From an uncultured Cohaesibacter sp. (GTDB taxonomy: Bacteria > Pseudomonadota > Alphaproteobacteria > Rhizobiales > Cohaesibacteraceae), in contig NZ_OY782764.1 in assembly GCF_963678225.1 (NCBI RefSeq), positions 340,001 through 404,000 on the forward strand: a DNA stretch of 64,000 nucleotides. Reading direction: 5' to 3'. Below are positions 35,756 through 46,084 of the stretch, one piece after another. The notes below the pieces were generated by a model. It saw only the letters and a program-made list of their open reading frames with translations, searched no databases and was not told the DNA's origin. Position 1 is the first letter of the stretch. The number at the start of each line of letters is the position of its first letter. The translations under genes and the position numbers were made by a program.

Positions 35756-36820
35756 TTAGCGATTCGCAGGCAGACGAAACTGCAGCAACAGCGTGCTCTG
35801 TAGAAAATTGAAATTATCATCGGACATGAGCGTAATCAGATTGTCTCCCGCCCCGCCCATGGGCTGAATATCCAACGCTTCCATATTATCCATACCATCG
35901 CCCAGACTGGCGCGAAACAGCAAGTCGGTGTGCACGATCGGTCCGGCCCGGAAGTCCTCTGCCCGCACCCGCCGCATTTGCACGACGAGCCCACCCAGAA
36001 TGGAAAAATTCCGCTCAAGAATGACGAGGTCGCCCTCTTGGGTGAAATCCGCATCCGCAGCCAGCAGTTCCCCGGACTGAGGCAATGAGAAAGCCAGTGG
36101 AGCCCCTGCACCAACAATCCAGCCCAAGATGCGTCCATTCTTCGGCTTCTCGGAAAGAACCACAAAACCTCCGGCAAAAGGGTGTCCGTCGGGAATGGTC
36201 GCGATGGACTCCAGCCCCCTGTTGGCCTGATTGGCTTCGTCAATCTCGCGCGACAAGGGAAGACGTCCCTCAAGCCGCAGCAATTCGTTACCCTTGAGGC
36301 TATAGCGTGTCACCCGCGTCTCGCCCTCAAAGCTCACGAAAGCCTCATCGCCCTTGATCGCAAGTCCCTCGGAATCCCTGCGCCATCTTGGTAGCTCCAC
36401 GCCGATACCGGGCAAGGGACGCATGAACGTATCCGCAAGCGCAGTGGGGCGCCCCTCTTCTCGTACAAGACGGGCTGATAGAACGCTGCCCCTATCACTG
36501 ATCGCCAGAAAATGCTCCGGATCCACAAAGGCAAGACCGGAAAAACCACCAAAGGTCGGCTCATCGCTGGAAAGCGTAAGGCCACCAAGCCATTCCAACT
36601 GGCCATAGGTTGTCCGCCCTGAAGAAAACCGCCCGAGACGGTCGATAATCTGGGCAGAAACATCAATGGCAATGCTGCTCGGCGCAGCCTTGGGCAACGC
36701 CTCCATAGGGGCCGTGTGCCCTCGCACAGAAAGGCCGGTCGAAATGGTCACCAAAACAGAAAAGCAGACTGACAATCGCAGTCTGCTTTTCCTAAATAAG
36801 CCGGTCTTGCTGGACTGCAT
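35756..36820 (-). CDS. Esterase-like/phytase-like secreted protein
   Basis: A 354-residue protein with an N-terminal hydrophobic signal (about residues 15-32). The rest matches the 'esterase-like activity of phytase' family, a beta-propeller-type fold (GGFSGLAFVDPEHFLAISDRG, then RDSEGLAI and NRGLESIATIPDG). Substrate unknown. ATG at 36820 is chosen because GGAGG sits about 10 bases upstream, inside the end of cobT, and cobT stops 4 bp before it; a longer frame to 36874 would overlap cobT. It is likely translated with cobT. Confidence 0.82.
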   Translation of the reverse strand: MQSSKTGLFRKSRLRLSVCFSVLVTISTGLSVRGHTAPMEALPKAAPSSIAIDVSAQIIDRLGRFSSGRTTYGQLEWLGGLTLSSDEPTFGGFSGLAFVDPEHFLAISDRGSVLSARLVREEGRPTALADTFMRPLPGIGVELPRWRRDSEGLAIKGDEAFVSFEGETRVTRYSLKGNELLRLEGRLPLSREIDEANQANRGLESIATIPDGHPFAGGFVVLSEKPKNGRILGWIVGAGAPLAFSLPQSGELLAADADFTQEGDLVILERNFSILGGLVVQMRRVRAEDFRAGPIVHTDLLFRASLGDGMDNMEALDIQPMGGAGDNLITLMSDDNFNFLQSTLLLQFRLPANR

Positions 36821-36824
36821 GCCC

Positions 36825-38720
36825 TTAACGCCTCCTGAGGCGACGCGACGGTGCATGGGGTTCCTGAGACACATTCTCGTCGAACAATTCTGCCAGCTTC
36901 TCGGTCATGGCGCCGCCAAGCTCTTCAGCATCGATGATCGTCAACGCACGCTTGTAATAGCGTGTCACATCATGGCCGATACCAATCGCCAACAAATTGA
37001 CCGGAGAACGTGTTTCAATCTCTTCGATCACTTCTCGCAGATGTTTTTCAAGATAGGTACCCGCATTGACGGACAACGTGGAATCATCGACCGGCGCCCC
37101 GTCCGAGATCATCATCAGGATCTTGCGCTGTTCAGGCCGCATCAGCAAACGCTTGTGCGCCCAATCCAGAGCCTCTCCGTCAATATTCTCCTTAAGCAGA
37201 CCTTCACGCATCATCAGGCCCAGATTGCGCCGCGACCGGCGCCATGGACTATCGGCAGACTTATAGATGATGTGACGCAAATCATTCAGACGCCCCGGAT
37301 TGGCAGGCTTGTCAGCCTTCAGCCACGCCTCGCGGGATTGACCGCCCTTCCAGGCCTTGGTCGTAAAGCCAAGGATCTCGACCTTCACATTGCACCGTTC
37401 CAGCGTGCGCGCCAGAATATCGGCACAGACAGCCGCAATGGAAATCGGGCGCCCGCGCATAGAGCCGGAATTATCCAGCAGCAAGGTCACAACCGTGTCG
37501 CGGAATTCGGTCTCCTGCTCCCATTTGAAAGAGAGCGGCCGCATGGGATCGGTGACGACGCGGGTCAGTCTTGCGGTATCCAGCAGGCCTTCTTCCAGAT
37601 CGAAATCCCAGCCGCGATTCTGCTGAGCCAAAAGCCGGCGCTGCAAACGGTTAGCCAAACGGGCAACAACCTGATGCATATTCTGCAATTGCTTGTCCAG
37701 ATGTCCGCGCAAGCGATCCAGCTCGGCCTGCTCGCACAATTCCTCGGCATGAATGACCTCATCAAAGGCACGGGTGAACACCTTGTAGCCCTTGTCCGGT
37801 TCATTCTTGCCATAGTCCGGCGGCATGACGGATTCGCCGGTATCATCGCCATCCAGCTCATCAAAGTCATCCATGTCCTGACTGAGCTGCTCGTCAGCCT
37901 CGGACTGGCCACCTTCAAGATCGTCGGCACCGGCTTCTGCCTGTTGCTGTTCTTCCTGCTCACCGCCTTCGGCATCTTCGGAATTGTTGCTGCTATCGGC
38001 GTTTTCTTCCGCGCCATTGTCGGTGTCGTCAGCATTCTCTTCGCTGTCTTCAGCCTCACCGCCAAGATCATCAGCCACATCGAGATCCGCCAGAACCCGC
38101 CGCAGATGCCGCGCAAATTTGGTCTGGTCGAGCATATCCTCGCCGATAGTGTCCAGACTGTCGCCAGCGGTCTCTTCCACCCAGCCGCGCCATTGCTCCA
38201 CCAGATGATGGGCAGAATCAGGAATTGGCGCGCCGGTCAACTTCTCACGCACCAAGAGGGACAACACATGATCAAGCGGCGCTTCTTCCACACGGGTGGA
38301 ATCGCCACTGACAAAGCGGGAGTAGCGGTCTTCGAGCATGGCAGAAACATTCTGCGCCAGCCCGGCCATCTGCTGGGAGCCGATGGCTTCCACGCGCGCT
38401 TGCTCAACGGCGTCGAAGACACCGCGTGCCCTTGCCCCGTCCGGAGCGAGCTTGGCATGCACCCGCGGATCATGGCAGGCCACACGCATGGCCAGACTAT
38501 CCGCCTGTCCACGCAGAATTGCCGCCTTTTCCTTGGTCAGCGCGCGCGGCGGTTCAGGCAGGCGCGCCTGCCCGTTGATCAGCATCGGGCGGTCCGCCGA
38601 AAAATGCACATCCAACTCGACGGGCCCGGCAATCGCCTTGAGCGTACCGCTCACCGATTGCTTGAACCGTTCATTTGGATCAACAGATCCGCCCAGTTTG
38701 GATGAAGACTTGCTCGACAT
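36825..38720 (-). CDS. cobT: Cobaltochelatase subunit CobT
   Basis: A 631-residue subunit of the aerobic CobNST cobaltochelatase, which inserts Co2+ into hydrogenobyrinate diamide for vitamin B12. The middle (about 200-290) is a very acidic Glu/Asp/Gln linker. The C-terminal von Willebrand A domain has the MIDAS motif DNSGSM near residue 420. CobT partners the AAA+ protein CobS, encoded 51 bp upstream in the same operon. Length is typical for the family. Confidence 0.95.
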   Translation of the reverse strand: MSSKSSSKLGGSVDPNERFKQSVSGTLKAIAGPVELDVHFSADRPMLINGQARLPEPPRALTKEKAAILRGQADSLAMRVACHDPRVHAKLAPDGARARGVFDAVEQARVEAIGSQQMAGLAQNVSAMLEDRYSRFVSGDSTRVEEAPLDHVLSLLVREKLTGAPIPDSAHHLVEQWRGWVEETAGDSLDTIGEDMLDQTKFARHLRRVLADLDVADDLGGEAEDSEENADDTDNGAEENADSSNNSEDAEGGEQEEQQQAEAGADDLEGGQSEADEQLSQDMDDFDELDGDDTGESVMPPDYGKNEPDKGYKVFTRAFDEVIHAEELCEQAELDRLRGHLDKQLQNMHQVVARLANRLQRRLLAQQNRGWDFDLEEGLLDTARLTRVVTDPMRPLSFKWEQETEFRDTVVTLLLDNSGSMRGRPISIAAVCADILARTLERCNVKVEILGFTTKAWKGGQSREAWLKADKPANPGRLNDLRHIIYKSADSPWRRSRRNLGLMMREGLLKENIDGEALDWAHKRLLMRPEQRKILMMISDGAPVDDSTLSVNAGTYLEKHLREVIEEIETRSPVNLLAIGIGHDVTRYYKRALTIIDAEELGGAMTEKLAELFDENVSQEPHAPSRRLRRR

Positions 38721-38771
38721 GCCTTGTTATTCCTGCCTGTTCCCTCTTGATCGATGCAGTGACGACAAGCC

Positions 38772-39758
38772 TTAGCTTACGGCCACATTCAGGGATGATT
38801 CTGGCAATTCCTCACCGAAACACCGCTGATAGAATTCAGCCACCAGAGGCTGCTCAAGCTCATCGCACTTATTCAGGAACGTAACCCGGAAGGCAAAGCC
38901 GAGATCGCCGAAGATATCGGCATTTTCAGCCCATGTGATCACTGAACGCGGGCTCATGACCGTCGACAGATCGCCATTCATGAAGGCATTACGGGTCAAA
39001 TCGGCAACACGCACCATTTTGTTGGCGGTATCTTTGCCATCGTCACCGATAAGGGATTTGACCTTGGCCAGCACGATATTCACTTCATTGTCATGCGGCA
39101 GATAGTTAAGCGTGGTCACGATAGACCAACGGTCCATCTGGCCCTGGTTGATCTGCTGCGTACCATGATACAGTCCCGACGTATCCCCAAGGCCAACCGT
39201 GTTGGCCGTTGCGAACAGGCGGAAGGCCGGATGCGGGCGAATGACGCGGTTCTGGTCGAGCAGGGTCAGGCGACCGGCCACTTCCAGCACGCGCTGAATC
39301 ACGAACATCACGTCCGGACGACCGGCATCATATTCGTCGAACACCAGCGCCACATTATTCTGCAATGCCCATGGCAGAATACCATCGCGGAATTCGGTGA
39401 TCTGCTTGCCATCCTTCAGGACAATCGCATCCTTGCCGATCAGATCGATTCGGGAAATGTGGCTGTCGAGGTTGACGCGCACGCAAGGCCAGTTGAGGCG
39501 CGCTGCGACCTGTTCGATATGAGAGGACTTACCCGTGCCGTGATAACCGGAAATCATCACGCGGCGGTTGTGGGCAAAACCCGCAAGGATCGCCAGCGTG
39601 GTCTCCCTGTCAAACAGATAATCAGGATCAAAATCAGGCACATGATCGCTTTTCTCACTGAAGGCAGGAACCATCAGATCGATATCAAGGCCAAATAGGT
39701 CGCGCACAGACACCTCGGTATCCGGCAAATTGGAAATCTCGTTGCTCATATCATTCAT
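38772..39758 (-). CDS. cobS: Cobaltochelatase subunit CobS
   Basis: A 328-residue AAA+ (MoxR-like) ATPase that works with CobT and CobN in cobalt insertion. Walker A is [10 protein letters not shown] and Walker B is [19 protein letters not shown] follows as sensor 1. The start at 39758 fits known CobS N-termini (a short leader before [15 protein letters not shown]). The longer frame to 39803 adds residues without family support, and 39749 is also possible. Confidence 0.93.
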   Translation of the reverse strand: MNDMSNEISNLPDTEVSVRDLFGLDIDLMVPAFSEKSDHVPDFDPDYLFDRETTLAILAGFAHNRRVMISGYHGTGKSSHIEQVAARLNWPCVRVNLDSHISRIDLIGKDAIVLKDGKQITEFRDGILPWALQNNVALVFDEYDAGRPDVMFVIQRVLEVAGRLTLLDQNRVIRPHPAFRLFATANTVGLGDTSGLYHGTQQINQGQMDRWSIVTTLNYLPHDNEVNIVLAKVKSLIGDDGKDTANKMVRVADLTRNAFMNGDLSTVMSPRSVITWAENADIFGDLGFAFRVTFLNKCDELEQPLVAEFYQRCFGEELPESSLNVAVS

Positions 39759-40025
39759 AACACTGCTCTGGATGAGGCCGCTCTCGACTCGCATATACGT
39801 CACTGGAAAGGGTTGTGATCAACACCTGAAGATGGCCTTCTGGAAAAGCCTAGCTGTTCAGTTGGGCAACTTAAAGCAAACGCGACCGAAAAGAAAAGGA
39901 AAGATTATGTCTTTCTGCCTACAACGCGAAAAAAGGATATGAAGCGCGCTGCAGACTAGTAGCGAAAAAAGGCACCGACCGGGCCACGGTCGGTCTGGCC
40001 AATAAAGGCCAGATGCCGGGCACGA

Positions 40026-40658
40026 CTATCCAACATAGCCGCCTGCACGCAGGGTATTATAGGCTGCAATCACATCCTGAAGACGCTCTTCGCAAGCCCG
40101 ATCCCCTTTGTTGAGGTCCGGATGGTTCTCCTTAAGTAGGCGCTTATAGGCGCGCTTCACGTCATCGGCAGTCGCAGGCAGCGTCAAGCCGAGCGTTTCA
40201 AAAGCCTTGGCCTCCAATGGACGCAATTTGCGGGTTTGGTCCTTGTGACGGGAGCGACGCTTCATACGCTCCGCGGCTCTTTGAGCCCGACCATTGGAAA
40301 AGCCGGTTGTCTCCCAGCTCTTGCCCATGGTTTCTCCAGCCTGGTCTGTCGCATTGCCCCATGCATTCACGCCCATTTTCCAGGTCGGACGTTCGCCGGT
40401 TACCGTACTCGCCTTGGCGGTATCTGCGGTGTCGTCATCCATGCCGGTAAAATAGTTGTAGTTCTTGTTGAACTCACGGGCATGCGCTTCACAGAAATTG
40501 TGAAACTCGCGACCGCCCGAGCCACGTTTTGGAGCCTTGCAGCCGCCCTTCTTTTCACACCCAGGCCACTCGCACGTTTCTTCTTGCTGTTTCTTTTTAC
40601 GACGATCCGTATCAGGTTTGATGCGGATAGAGTCGAACAGTTTCGAGTCGAGGTTCAT
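40026..40658 (-). CDS. J-domain (DnaJ-like) protein
   Basis: A 210-residue protein. The J domain is at the C-terminus (about 150-205) with the HPD tripeptide in KENHPDLN, so it can stimulate an Hsp70 such as DnaK. The N-terminal part has Cys/His-rich stretches (CEWPGCEKKGGC, then FCEAH) that could bind zinc. This type is usual next to cobS and bolA in Hyphomicrobiales. It is divergent from bolA. Client protein unknown. Confidence 0.9.
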   Translation of the reverse strand: MNLDSKLFDSIRIKPDTDRRKKKQQEETCEWPGCEKKGGCKAPKRGSGGREFHNFCEAHAREFNKNYNYFTGMDDDTADTAKASTVTGERPTWKMGVNAWGNATDQAGETMGKSWETTGFSNGRAQRAAERMKRRSRHKDQTRKLRPLEAKAFETLGLTLPATADDVKRAYKRLLKENHPDLNKGDRACEERLQDVIAAYNTLRAGGYVG

Positions 40659-40973
40659 GAATCTAATCTTGTCTCCGGACGCCGGTTATCTCTCGTGTCG
40701 GTTTCTCTAGTGTATGATCATGGAGGCAAACTGCGCCGGACACCCAGCGCTGAAACACTCCAAGTTGCTCTTTTGGCAGCCATCTGTGCAAGAAAAGCCA
40801 TACAAGGCTCTTCCAAGATGCCGCCAAGGATGACAGGATCGCAAATTGCAAATGAGCAATTCGAACTTCAACTCTATTGCAAAACGGGAAAATCGTTCCC
40901 ATTTGCGTAAAGATAACAAAGAGACCCAAATCACCCCAAAATCAGGAAGTGCGACAGTTCACCATTCCCAGCC

Positions 40974-41234
40974 ATGACCGTCAAGCAGAACATCGAGAAA
41001 AAATTGAACAATCAACTTCAGCCCACAATGTTAGAGGTGATTGATGAATCAGACCTTCACATAGGTCACGAGCACGCGCGCCCCGAAGGGGAATCCCACT
41101 TCAGAGTCCGCATAGCAAGCCCTCTCTTTGCAAACCTCTCTCGGGTCCAGGCCCACAGAATGGTTCATGATATTATCAAAGAAGAGCTGAAAGGTCCAAT
41201 CCATGCGCTCGCGCTGGAAACCATAAAGCCCTAA
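40974..41234 (+). CDS. bolA: BolA-family protein
   Basis: An 86-residue protein with the BolA fold, including the HxGHEHA-like stretch (LHIGHEHARPEGESHF) and FANLSRVQAHRMVH. BolA proteins partner monothiol glutaredoxins in iron-sulfur handling and can act as regulators. The gene is divergent from the J-domain gene and convergent with the CorC-type gene. Confidence 0.93.
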   Translation: MTVKQNIEKKLNNQLQPTMLEVIDESDLHIGHEHARPEGESHFRVRIASPLFANLSRVQAHRMVHDIIKEELKGPIHALALETIKP

Positions 41235-41262
41235 TGGATAAGCGGCGATCAAAGCCGCCTCT

Positions 41263-42534
41263 CTATTGCACCGGCTGCACCGGCGTGATCCGCAAAGAGG
41301 TAATCCTGTTTCTTTCCTTGCGCAACACACGGAAGCGGAAATTATAGAAGGTGAAGCCCTGCCCCGGCTCGGGGATCTGGCGGGCTTCATGAATGACAAG
41401 CCCGGCAATCGTCGTGGCTTCTTCATCGGGCAATTCCCAATCAAGCGCCCTGTTGAGGTCGCGAATGGGCACCGATCCATCCACCAGCACAGAGCCGTCC
41501 GGTTCCTTGCGCACACCCTTGACGTCGATATCATGTTCGTCAGCAATGTCGCCAACAATTTCCTCAATGATATCCTCAAGAGTGACCAGCCCCATCACCT
41601 CACCATATTCATCAACGACCAGAGCAAAGTGGCTCTTGCGCTTCAGAAAGGCATTGAGCTGCGCCTTGAGGCTCGTCGTATCCGGCACATACCATGGCTC
41701 GGACGCGACGGCGACAATATCCAGATCCTTGGCCTCGCCCTTCACTTCGGAAAGCGCCCGCAGCACGTCCTTGGCGTGTAGAATGCCGATGAAATTGTCT
41801 TGTTCACCCTGCCAGAGGGGAATGCGGGTATATTGGCTCTTGAGCACCTGCTCGACGATGGCTTCCGGACCATCATCCAGATTGATGGATTTGACACCCG
41901 TGCGGTGAACCATCACGTCGGACACATCCAGTTCAGCCAGATCCAGCAAACCGCCAAAGCGGTCCTTGTCAGCCTTGACCACACTGCCTTCCATATGCAG
42001 CAAATCAACAGCACCGCGCAGTTCATCCTGCCCAGACTGGGCATGATTGTCTTTGGCCTCGATGCCTAGCAAGGCAATAATGCGCGTCACGATCCATTCA
42101 ACAGCCGCCATGGCCGGGCCAAAAACCTTGGTAATCACATTAACATAGGGTCCAACCCGCAAGGCAAAGCTATCCGGGTCCGAGATCGCCCATGTTTTCG
42201 GCAGCACCTCAGCAAACACCAGCACAACAAGGGTCATAACCAGCGTTGCATACACAACGCCGGTTTGTCCGAACAGATTGATAAACAGGCTGGTGGCCAG
42301 CGCAGATGCGAGAATATTGACCAGATTGTTGCCCAGCAGCAGAGACCCGATCATCCGCTCCTTGATCTGGAGCAGTTGGTTGACGGCCTGCGCCCCCGGT
42401 TCGCCGTTCTTCTCCTTCTGGTGCATGCGTGCACGAGAAGCAGCGGTCAGCGCCGTTTCAGAGCCGGAAAAGAAGCCCGACATCACAATCAAGATCAGTA
42501 TAGCCAGAGCAATCAGCCAAAGCCCGGTAGCCAT
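41263..42534 (-). CDS. CorC/HlyC-type CNNM membrane protein with CBS domains
   Basis: A 423-residue protein. An N-terminal DUF21 (CNNM) membrane domain of about four segments (1-170) is followed by two CBS domains (about 200-330) and a CorC_HlyC domain (about 345-423). The family is linked to Mg2+ or Co2+ efflux. The start overlaps the aroB stop by one base, so the two are coupled; the pairing with aroB is common in Hyphomicrobiales. Confidence 0.92.
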   Translation of the reverse strand: MATGLWLIALAILILIVMSGFFSGSETALTAASRARMHQKEKNGEPGAQAVNQLLQIKERMIGSLLLGNNLVNILASALATSLFINLFGQTGVVYATLVMTLVVLVFAEVLPKTWAISDPDSFALRVGPYVNVITKVFGPAMAAVEWIVTRIIALLGIEAKDNHAQSGQDELRGAVDLLHMEGSVVKADKDRFGGLLDLAELDVSDVMVHRTGVKSINLDDGPEAIVEQVLKSQYTRIPLWQGEQDNFIGILHAKDVLRALSEVKGEAKDLDIVAVASEPWYVPDTTSLKAQLNAFLKRKSHFALVVDEYGEVMGLVTLEDIIEEIVGDIADEHDIDVKGVRKEPDGSVLVDGSVPIRDLNRALDWELPDEEATTIAGLVIHEARQIPEPGQGFTFYNFRFRVLRKERNRITSLRITPVQPVQ

Positions 42535-43652
42535 CAGCCCAGTTTCTCCTCAAGGAAAGCACGCACCGCAGCCGGCTCCACCCCCTTCTCCACGAAGGAT
42601 TGGCCAAGGCCACGCGTCAGAATGAAGTTCAGGTTTCCCCGGGACACTTTTTTGTCCTGAGCAATATAGTCCATCAAAAGGTCCACTTTCGGCAATTGTC
42701 CCGGAATGTCCCTTATATGGGTAGGCAACCCCACTGCTTGCAAGTGGGCAACCACACGATCTGTGACCGCCGCATCGCAAAGCCCCAGTCGAGCCGAGAA
42801 TTCATGGGCCAAAACCATGCCGATGGCCACGCCTTCTCCATGCACAATGCGCTCGGCATCATATTCGGCCATGCCTTCCAGCGCGTGCCCGAATGTGTGC
42901 CCCAGATTCAAGAGCGCACGCTGATTGGCCTCTTTTTCGTCGGCAGCCACCACATCGGCCTTGGCCTGACAGGAACGCGCAATCGCTTCTTCCCGCTCCG
43001 GTCCCCCATCAAAAATGCCCTGCCAGTTCGCTTCCAGCCATTCAAAGAAATCCGGATCATTGATGAGACCATATTTGGCCACTTCAGCATAGCCGGCCTT
43101 GAAATCGCGCGGTGTCAGGGTATCCAGAACGGCGGTATCAGCCAGCACCAGATGCGGCTGATTGAACAGTCCAACCAGATTCTTGCCATGACTGGTATTG
43201 ATGCCGGTCTTGCCACCGACCGAAGAATCCACTTGTGACAACAGCGTTGTGGGCACTTGAATGAAGCGCATGCCGCGCCGGATGATTCCGGCAACAAAGC
43301 CAGCCAGATCACCGATGACGCCACCACCGAGCGCAATAACGATATCGCCACGCTCCAGCTTGCTGTCCAGCACCGCATCAGCGGCCTTCATCAGACCCTT
43401 GTAGCTTTTGCTCTTCTCCCCCGGCTCCATGACTATCACATAGGGCTCGACACCGGCTTCCCGCAAAGAGGCCTCGGCGCTATCCAGATGCAATCCGGCT
43501 ACGTTGGAATCAGTAATGATGACGGCTTTGGATGAGGGGAACAGCGCCGTGAAAGCCTTCCCCAAGCCAGAAAGGATCGACCGCCCGATCAGGATGTCAT
43601 AGCTGCGATCACCAAGATCAACGCGCACCGTCTGCTTCACACCATCTATCAT
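42534..43652 (-). CDS. aroB: 3-dehydroquinate synthase
   Basis: A 372-residue enzyme that converts DAHP to 3-dehydroquinate in the shikimate pathway, using NAD+ and a divalent metal. Typical stretches are EPGEKSKSY, ALGGGVIGDLAGF and the metal-site region NLGHTFGHALE. Length is typical. GAGGGA lies about 6 bases before the ATG. It is downstream of aroK and coupled to the CorC-type gene. Confidence 0.96.
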   Translation of the reverse strand: MIDGVKQTVRVDLGDRSYDILIGRSILSGLGKAFTALFPSSKAVIITDSNVAGLHLDSAEASLREAGVEPYVIVMEPGEKSKSYKGLMKAADAVLDSKLERGDIVIALGGGVIGDLAGFVAGIIRRGMRFIQVPTTLLSQVDSSVGGKTGINTSHGKNLVGLFNQPHLVLADTAVLDTLTPRDFKAGYAEVAKYGLINDPDFFEWLEANWQGIFDGGPEREEAIARSCQAKADVVAADEKEANQRALLNLGHTFGHALEGMAEYDAERIVHGEGVAIGMVLAHEFSARLGLCDAAVTDRVVAHLQAVGLPTHIRDIPGQLPKVDLLMDYIAQDKKVSRGNLNFILTRGLGQSFVEKGVEPAAVRAFLEEKLG

Positions 43653-43822
43653 TTTATTCCCTCAATCCTAAAAACAGCCCCTTAAAAGCGACCTCGCCGA
43701 CCAATCGATGGCCCGATAAGACCGTCGCGACAGGGCTACTCCTGATAGGCGCTTGCGCAGCGATCTTTAAAGATCTTTCATCCAGCACTATCATTTGGCG
43801 CGGGACCAAACGGGCGCTCCGG

Positions 43823-44413
43823 TCAAGCCTTGTTGGCGATGCCGGTGTGCCTCTCCAGCGCCTCGATAACGGATGTCACAATACGGTCATGGGGGGCTTC
43901 TTTCGAAATCACCATAACATCTGCCGTTGCATAGACAGGATAGCGCTCATCCATCAGACGACGCATGACCCCTTCGGGATCGGGATCCTTGAGTAATGGA
44001 CGATGGGATCTGCGCCGCACACGCTCCATAAGCACATTGAACTCAGCCTTCAGCCAGACGGAAACACCACGCTCGGCAACCAGTTCCCGCGTTTCATCAT
44101 TCATCCAAGCGCCGCCCCCGGTGGCAATCACCTGATCGCCCTCATCAAGCAGGCGCGCAATCACGCGTTTCTCACCATCGCGAAAATGGGCTTCCCCATG
44201 CTGCGCAAAGATTTCGGCAATGGTCATATTGGCAGCGGCTTCGATCTCATGGTCGGCATCGCGGAAAGGGATAGACAACCGTTTGGCAAGGCGCCGTCCA
44301 ATCGTTGTCTTGCCAGCGCCCATAAGCCCGACAAGCACAATCGGGCGCCCGCCAAGGGCTGCCACAACGCGTGCTTCCCGTTCTTTGTTACCAGCTGTCT
44401 TCGTATCCGCCAT
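43823..44413 (-). CDS. aroK: Shikimate kinase
   Basis: A 196-residue ATP-dependent kinase of the shikimate pathway. The Walker A is GLMGAGKTT; shikimate-binding residues fall in FRDADHEIE, and GGGAWM follows. A lid region has RRRSHRPLL. AGGGAC precedes the ATG. It is 170 bp upstream of aroB and divergent from the small membrane protein and xerD. Confidence 0.95.
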   Translation of the reverse strand: MADTKTAGNKEREARVVAALGGRPIVLVGLMGAGKTTIGRRLAKRLSIPFRDADHEIEAAANMTIAEIFAQHGEAHFRDGEKRVIARLLDEGDQVIATGGGAWMNDETRELVAERGVSVWLKAEFNVLMERVRRRSHRPLLKDPDPEGVMRRLMDERYPVYATADVMVISKEAPHDRIVTSVIEALERHTGIANKA

Positions 44414-44641
44414 ATGCGTCCCTGCGCCCGTACACCCTGTCCCGTTAACGATCGGCCCAGATTTGCGCCGGAAAGGTCAAATCTGTCAAGCAACCATTTC
44501 AAATTCAACGCTTTCAAAGCGCTACCGTCCCCAATTCAACCAAAAGGGATTGGAAAGACACGCCAAATAAATGACATTAACAAACTATTGATGCTAGGTT
44601 GGCACCATAAATTTGCTAAAACCAAAATCAAGGATTGTTCA

Positions 44642-44782
44642 ATGCCTAGTCTGATCAAAGCGCTTGTGTTTCTCCTCGTTCTGGGTGGACTGGTCGCAGG
44701 AGGCATTTTTGCACTGGCCAATTTCGTTGAGCCGACACAGCGCGAAATGGTCGTCCGCATTCCATCCCGAACGATCAACTAG
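44642..44782 (+). CDS. 46-residue single-pass membrane protein
   Basis: A short protein with one membrane segment (about 5-27, ALVFLLVLGGLVAGGIFALA) and a conserved tail, FVEPTQREMVVRIPS. I know similar small proteins between aroK and xerD in other Hyphomicrobiales, with a PREM-V-VP tail. It starts 62 bp before xerD and may be co-transcribed with it. Function unknown. It is easily missed because of its size. Confidence 0.72.
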   Translation: MPSLIKALVFLLVLGGLVAGGIFALANFVEPTQREMVVRIPSRTIN

Positions 44783-44844
44783 TCCCAGACAATTCTTCAC
44801 TTGGCAATTCTTGCATCTGACGCCCCTTTAGCCGAGATATCGTC

Positions 44845-45807
44845 GTGACCCTGGCAAACCATCAGGCCATTCATCTCTTTCTGGATTCCATGAGCGCGGA
44901 AAAAGGCGCCTCGGGCAACACGCTCGACGCCTACCAACGCGATCTGGATGATCTGGACAGCACACTTTCAGCCAAGGGCATTAAATTTGAAAGCTGCGGT
45001 AGTGAGCATCTGCGTGACTATCTGGCGGATTTGGCCGATCGTGATCTGGCCGCCTCCAGCGTGGCGCGCAAGATCTCGTCCATTCGGCAGCTCTTCCGCT
45101 TTCTTTATCGCGACGGTTTCCGCTCTGATGATCCCTCCACTATGCTCAAGGCCCCCAAACGGTCGCGGCCATTGCCGAAAATCCTGACCGTGCAGGAAGT
45201 GGACCGCCTGATTGAAGCAGCCCGTTTCAATGCGTCGCTGGAAGGCCCTACCCCGAAACGGCAAATTCGTGCCATGCGGCTTTATGTGCTGCTGGAGCTG
45301 CTCTATGCCACGGGCTTGCGCGTCTCCGAGCTGGTAACACTTCCCAGCTCTGCCGCCCATATGGACGGGCAGTTTCTCTCTATTGTCGGCAAGGGCAACA
45401 AGGAACGTCTGGTGCCGTTGTCAGAGCGGGCAAAAGAAGCCATGCGCGATTACCGATCCATGCTCAAGGAAACTGGTGCCCCCAAAAGCGCCAGCGCCCA
45501 GCCATGGCTTTTTCCCTCATCCGGCAAGGAAGGGCACTATACCCGGCAGGCCTTCGCCCGCGAGCTAAAGGCGTTGGCAGGGGATGTCGGTCTGGATGCG
45601 GGCTCCGTTTCTCCCCATGTTCTGCGCCATGCCTTTGCCAGCCATCTGCTGCAAAATGGAGCCAACCTGCGCGCTGTGCAAAAATTATTGGGCCACAGTG
45701 ATATTTCAACAACCCAGATCTATACCCATATTCTGGATGAGAGACTGATCGAACTGGTGGAGCATCACCACCCGCTGTCTGATCACTTCGAACCGAAAGC
45801 AGAATAA
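44845..45807 (+). CDS. xerD: Tyrosine recombinase XerD
   Basis: A 320-residue recombinase that with XerC resolves chromosome dimers at dif. The N-terminal SAM-like domain (about 5-95) precedes the catalytic domain with TGLRVSEL, the HxLR motif in SPHVLRHAFASHLL, GHSDISTTQIYTH and its Tyr. The start is GTG. Its position next to aroK and accA and its length separate it from the phage-type integrase in the element. Confidence 0.95.
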   Translation: MTLANHQAIHLFLDSMSAEKGASGNTLDAYQRDLDDLDSTLSAKGIKFESCGSEHLRDYLADLADRDLAASSVARKISSIRQLFRFLYRDGFRSDDPSTMLKAPKRSRPLPKILTVQEVDRLIEAARFNASLEGPTPKRQIRAMRLYVLLELLYATGLRVSELVTLPSSAAHMDGQFLSIVGKGNKERLVPLSERAKEAMRDYRSMLKETGAPKSASAQPWLFPSSGKEGHYTRQAFARELKALAGDVGLDAGSVSPHVLRHAFASHLLQNGANLRAVQKLLGHSDISTTQIYTHILDERLIELVEHHHPLSDHFEPKAE

Positions 45808-46084
45808 ATCCGGCGCGACCTATTTCCGCCATTGTCTTAATCATAGTTGTTGTTAATGGCTCAAAGCTGAGACCGAACCATGTCTGTTGCTTGACAGCCG
45901 GACCGAAAAAAGGCCAACGTGGCCGCGACATTTTATTCATGCCTCCTGATGGATCAGGACGGGCAAGAAGATGGCCCCGCTCTGCCGTTCAGAGTCTCGT
46001 CCAATGCGCATCTGCGCTGGGCAAGACAGCTAGAGCGCAAGGTGCCTTGGATACCAATAGGAAAGAAGTTGGATCAAACCCGCT

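Noticed and set aside
36666-38705. A 679-codon open frame on the plus strand opposite cobT
   Set aside because: It is exactly antisense to cobT, which has clear domains. The reverse frame of a GC-biased gene often stays open, and the predicted protein has no recognisable domain.
44003-44641. A long frame running from inside aroK to the small membrane protein
   Set aside because: Most of it is antisense to aroK. Only the last 46 codons, from the ATG at 44642, look like a real protein.
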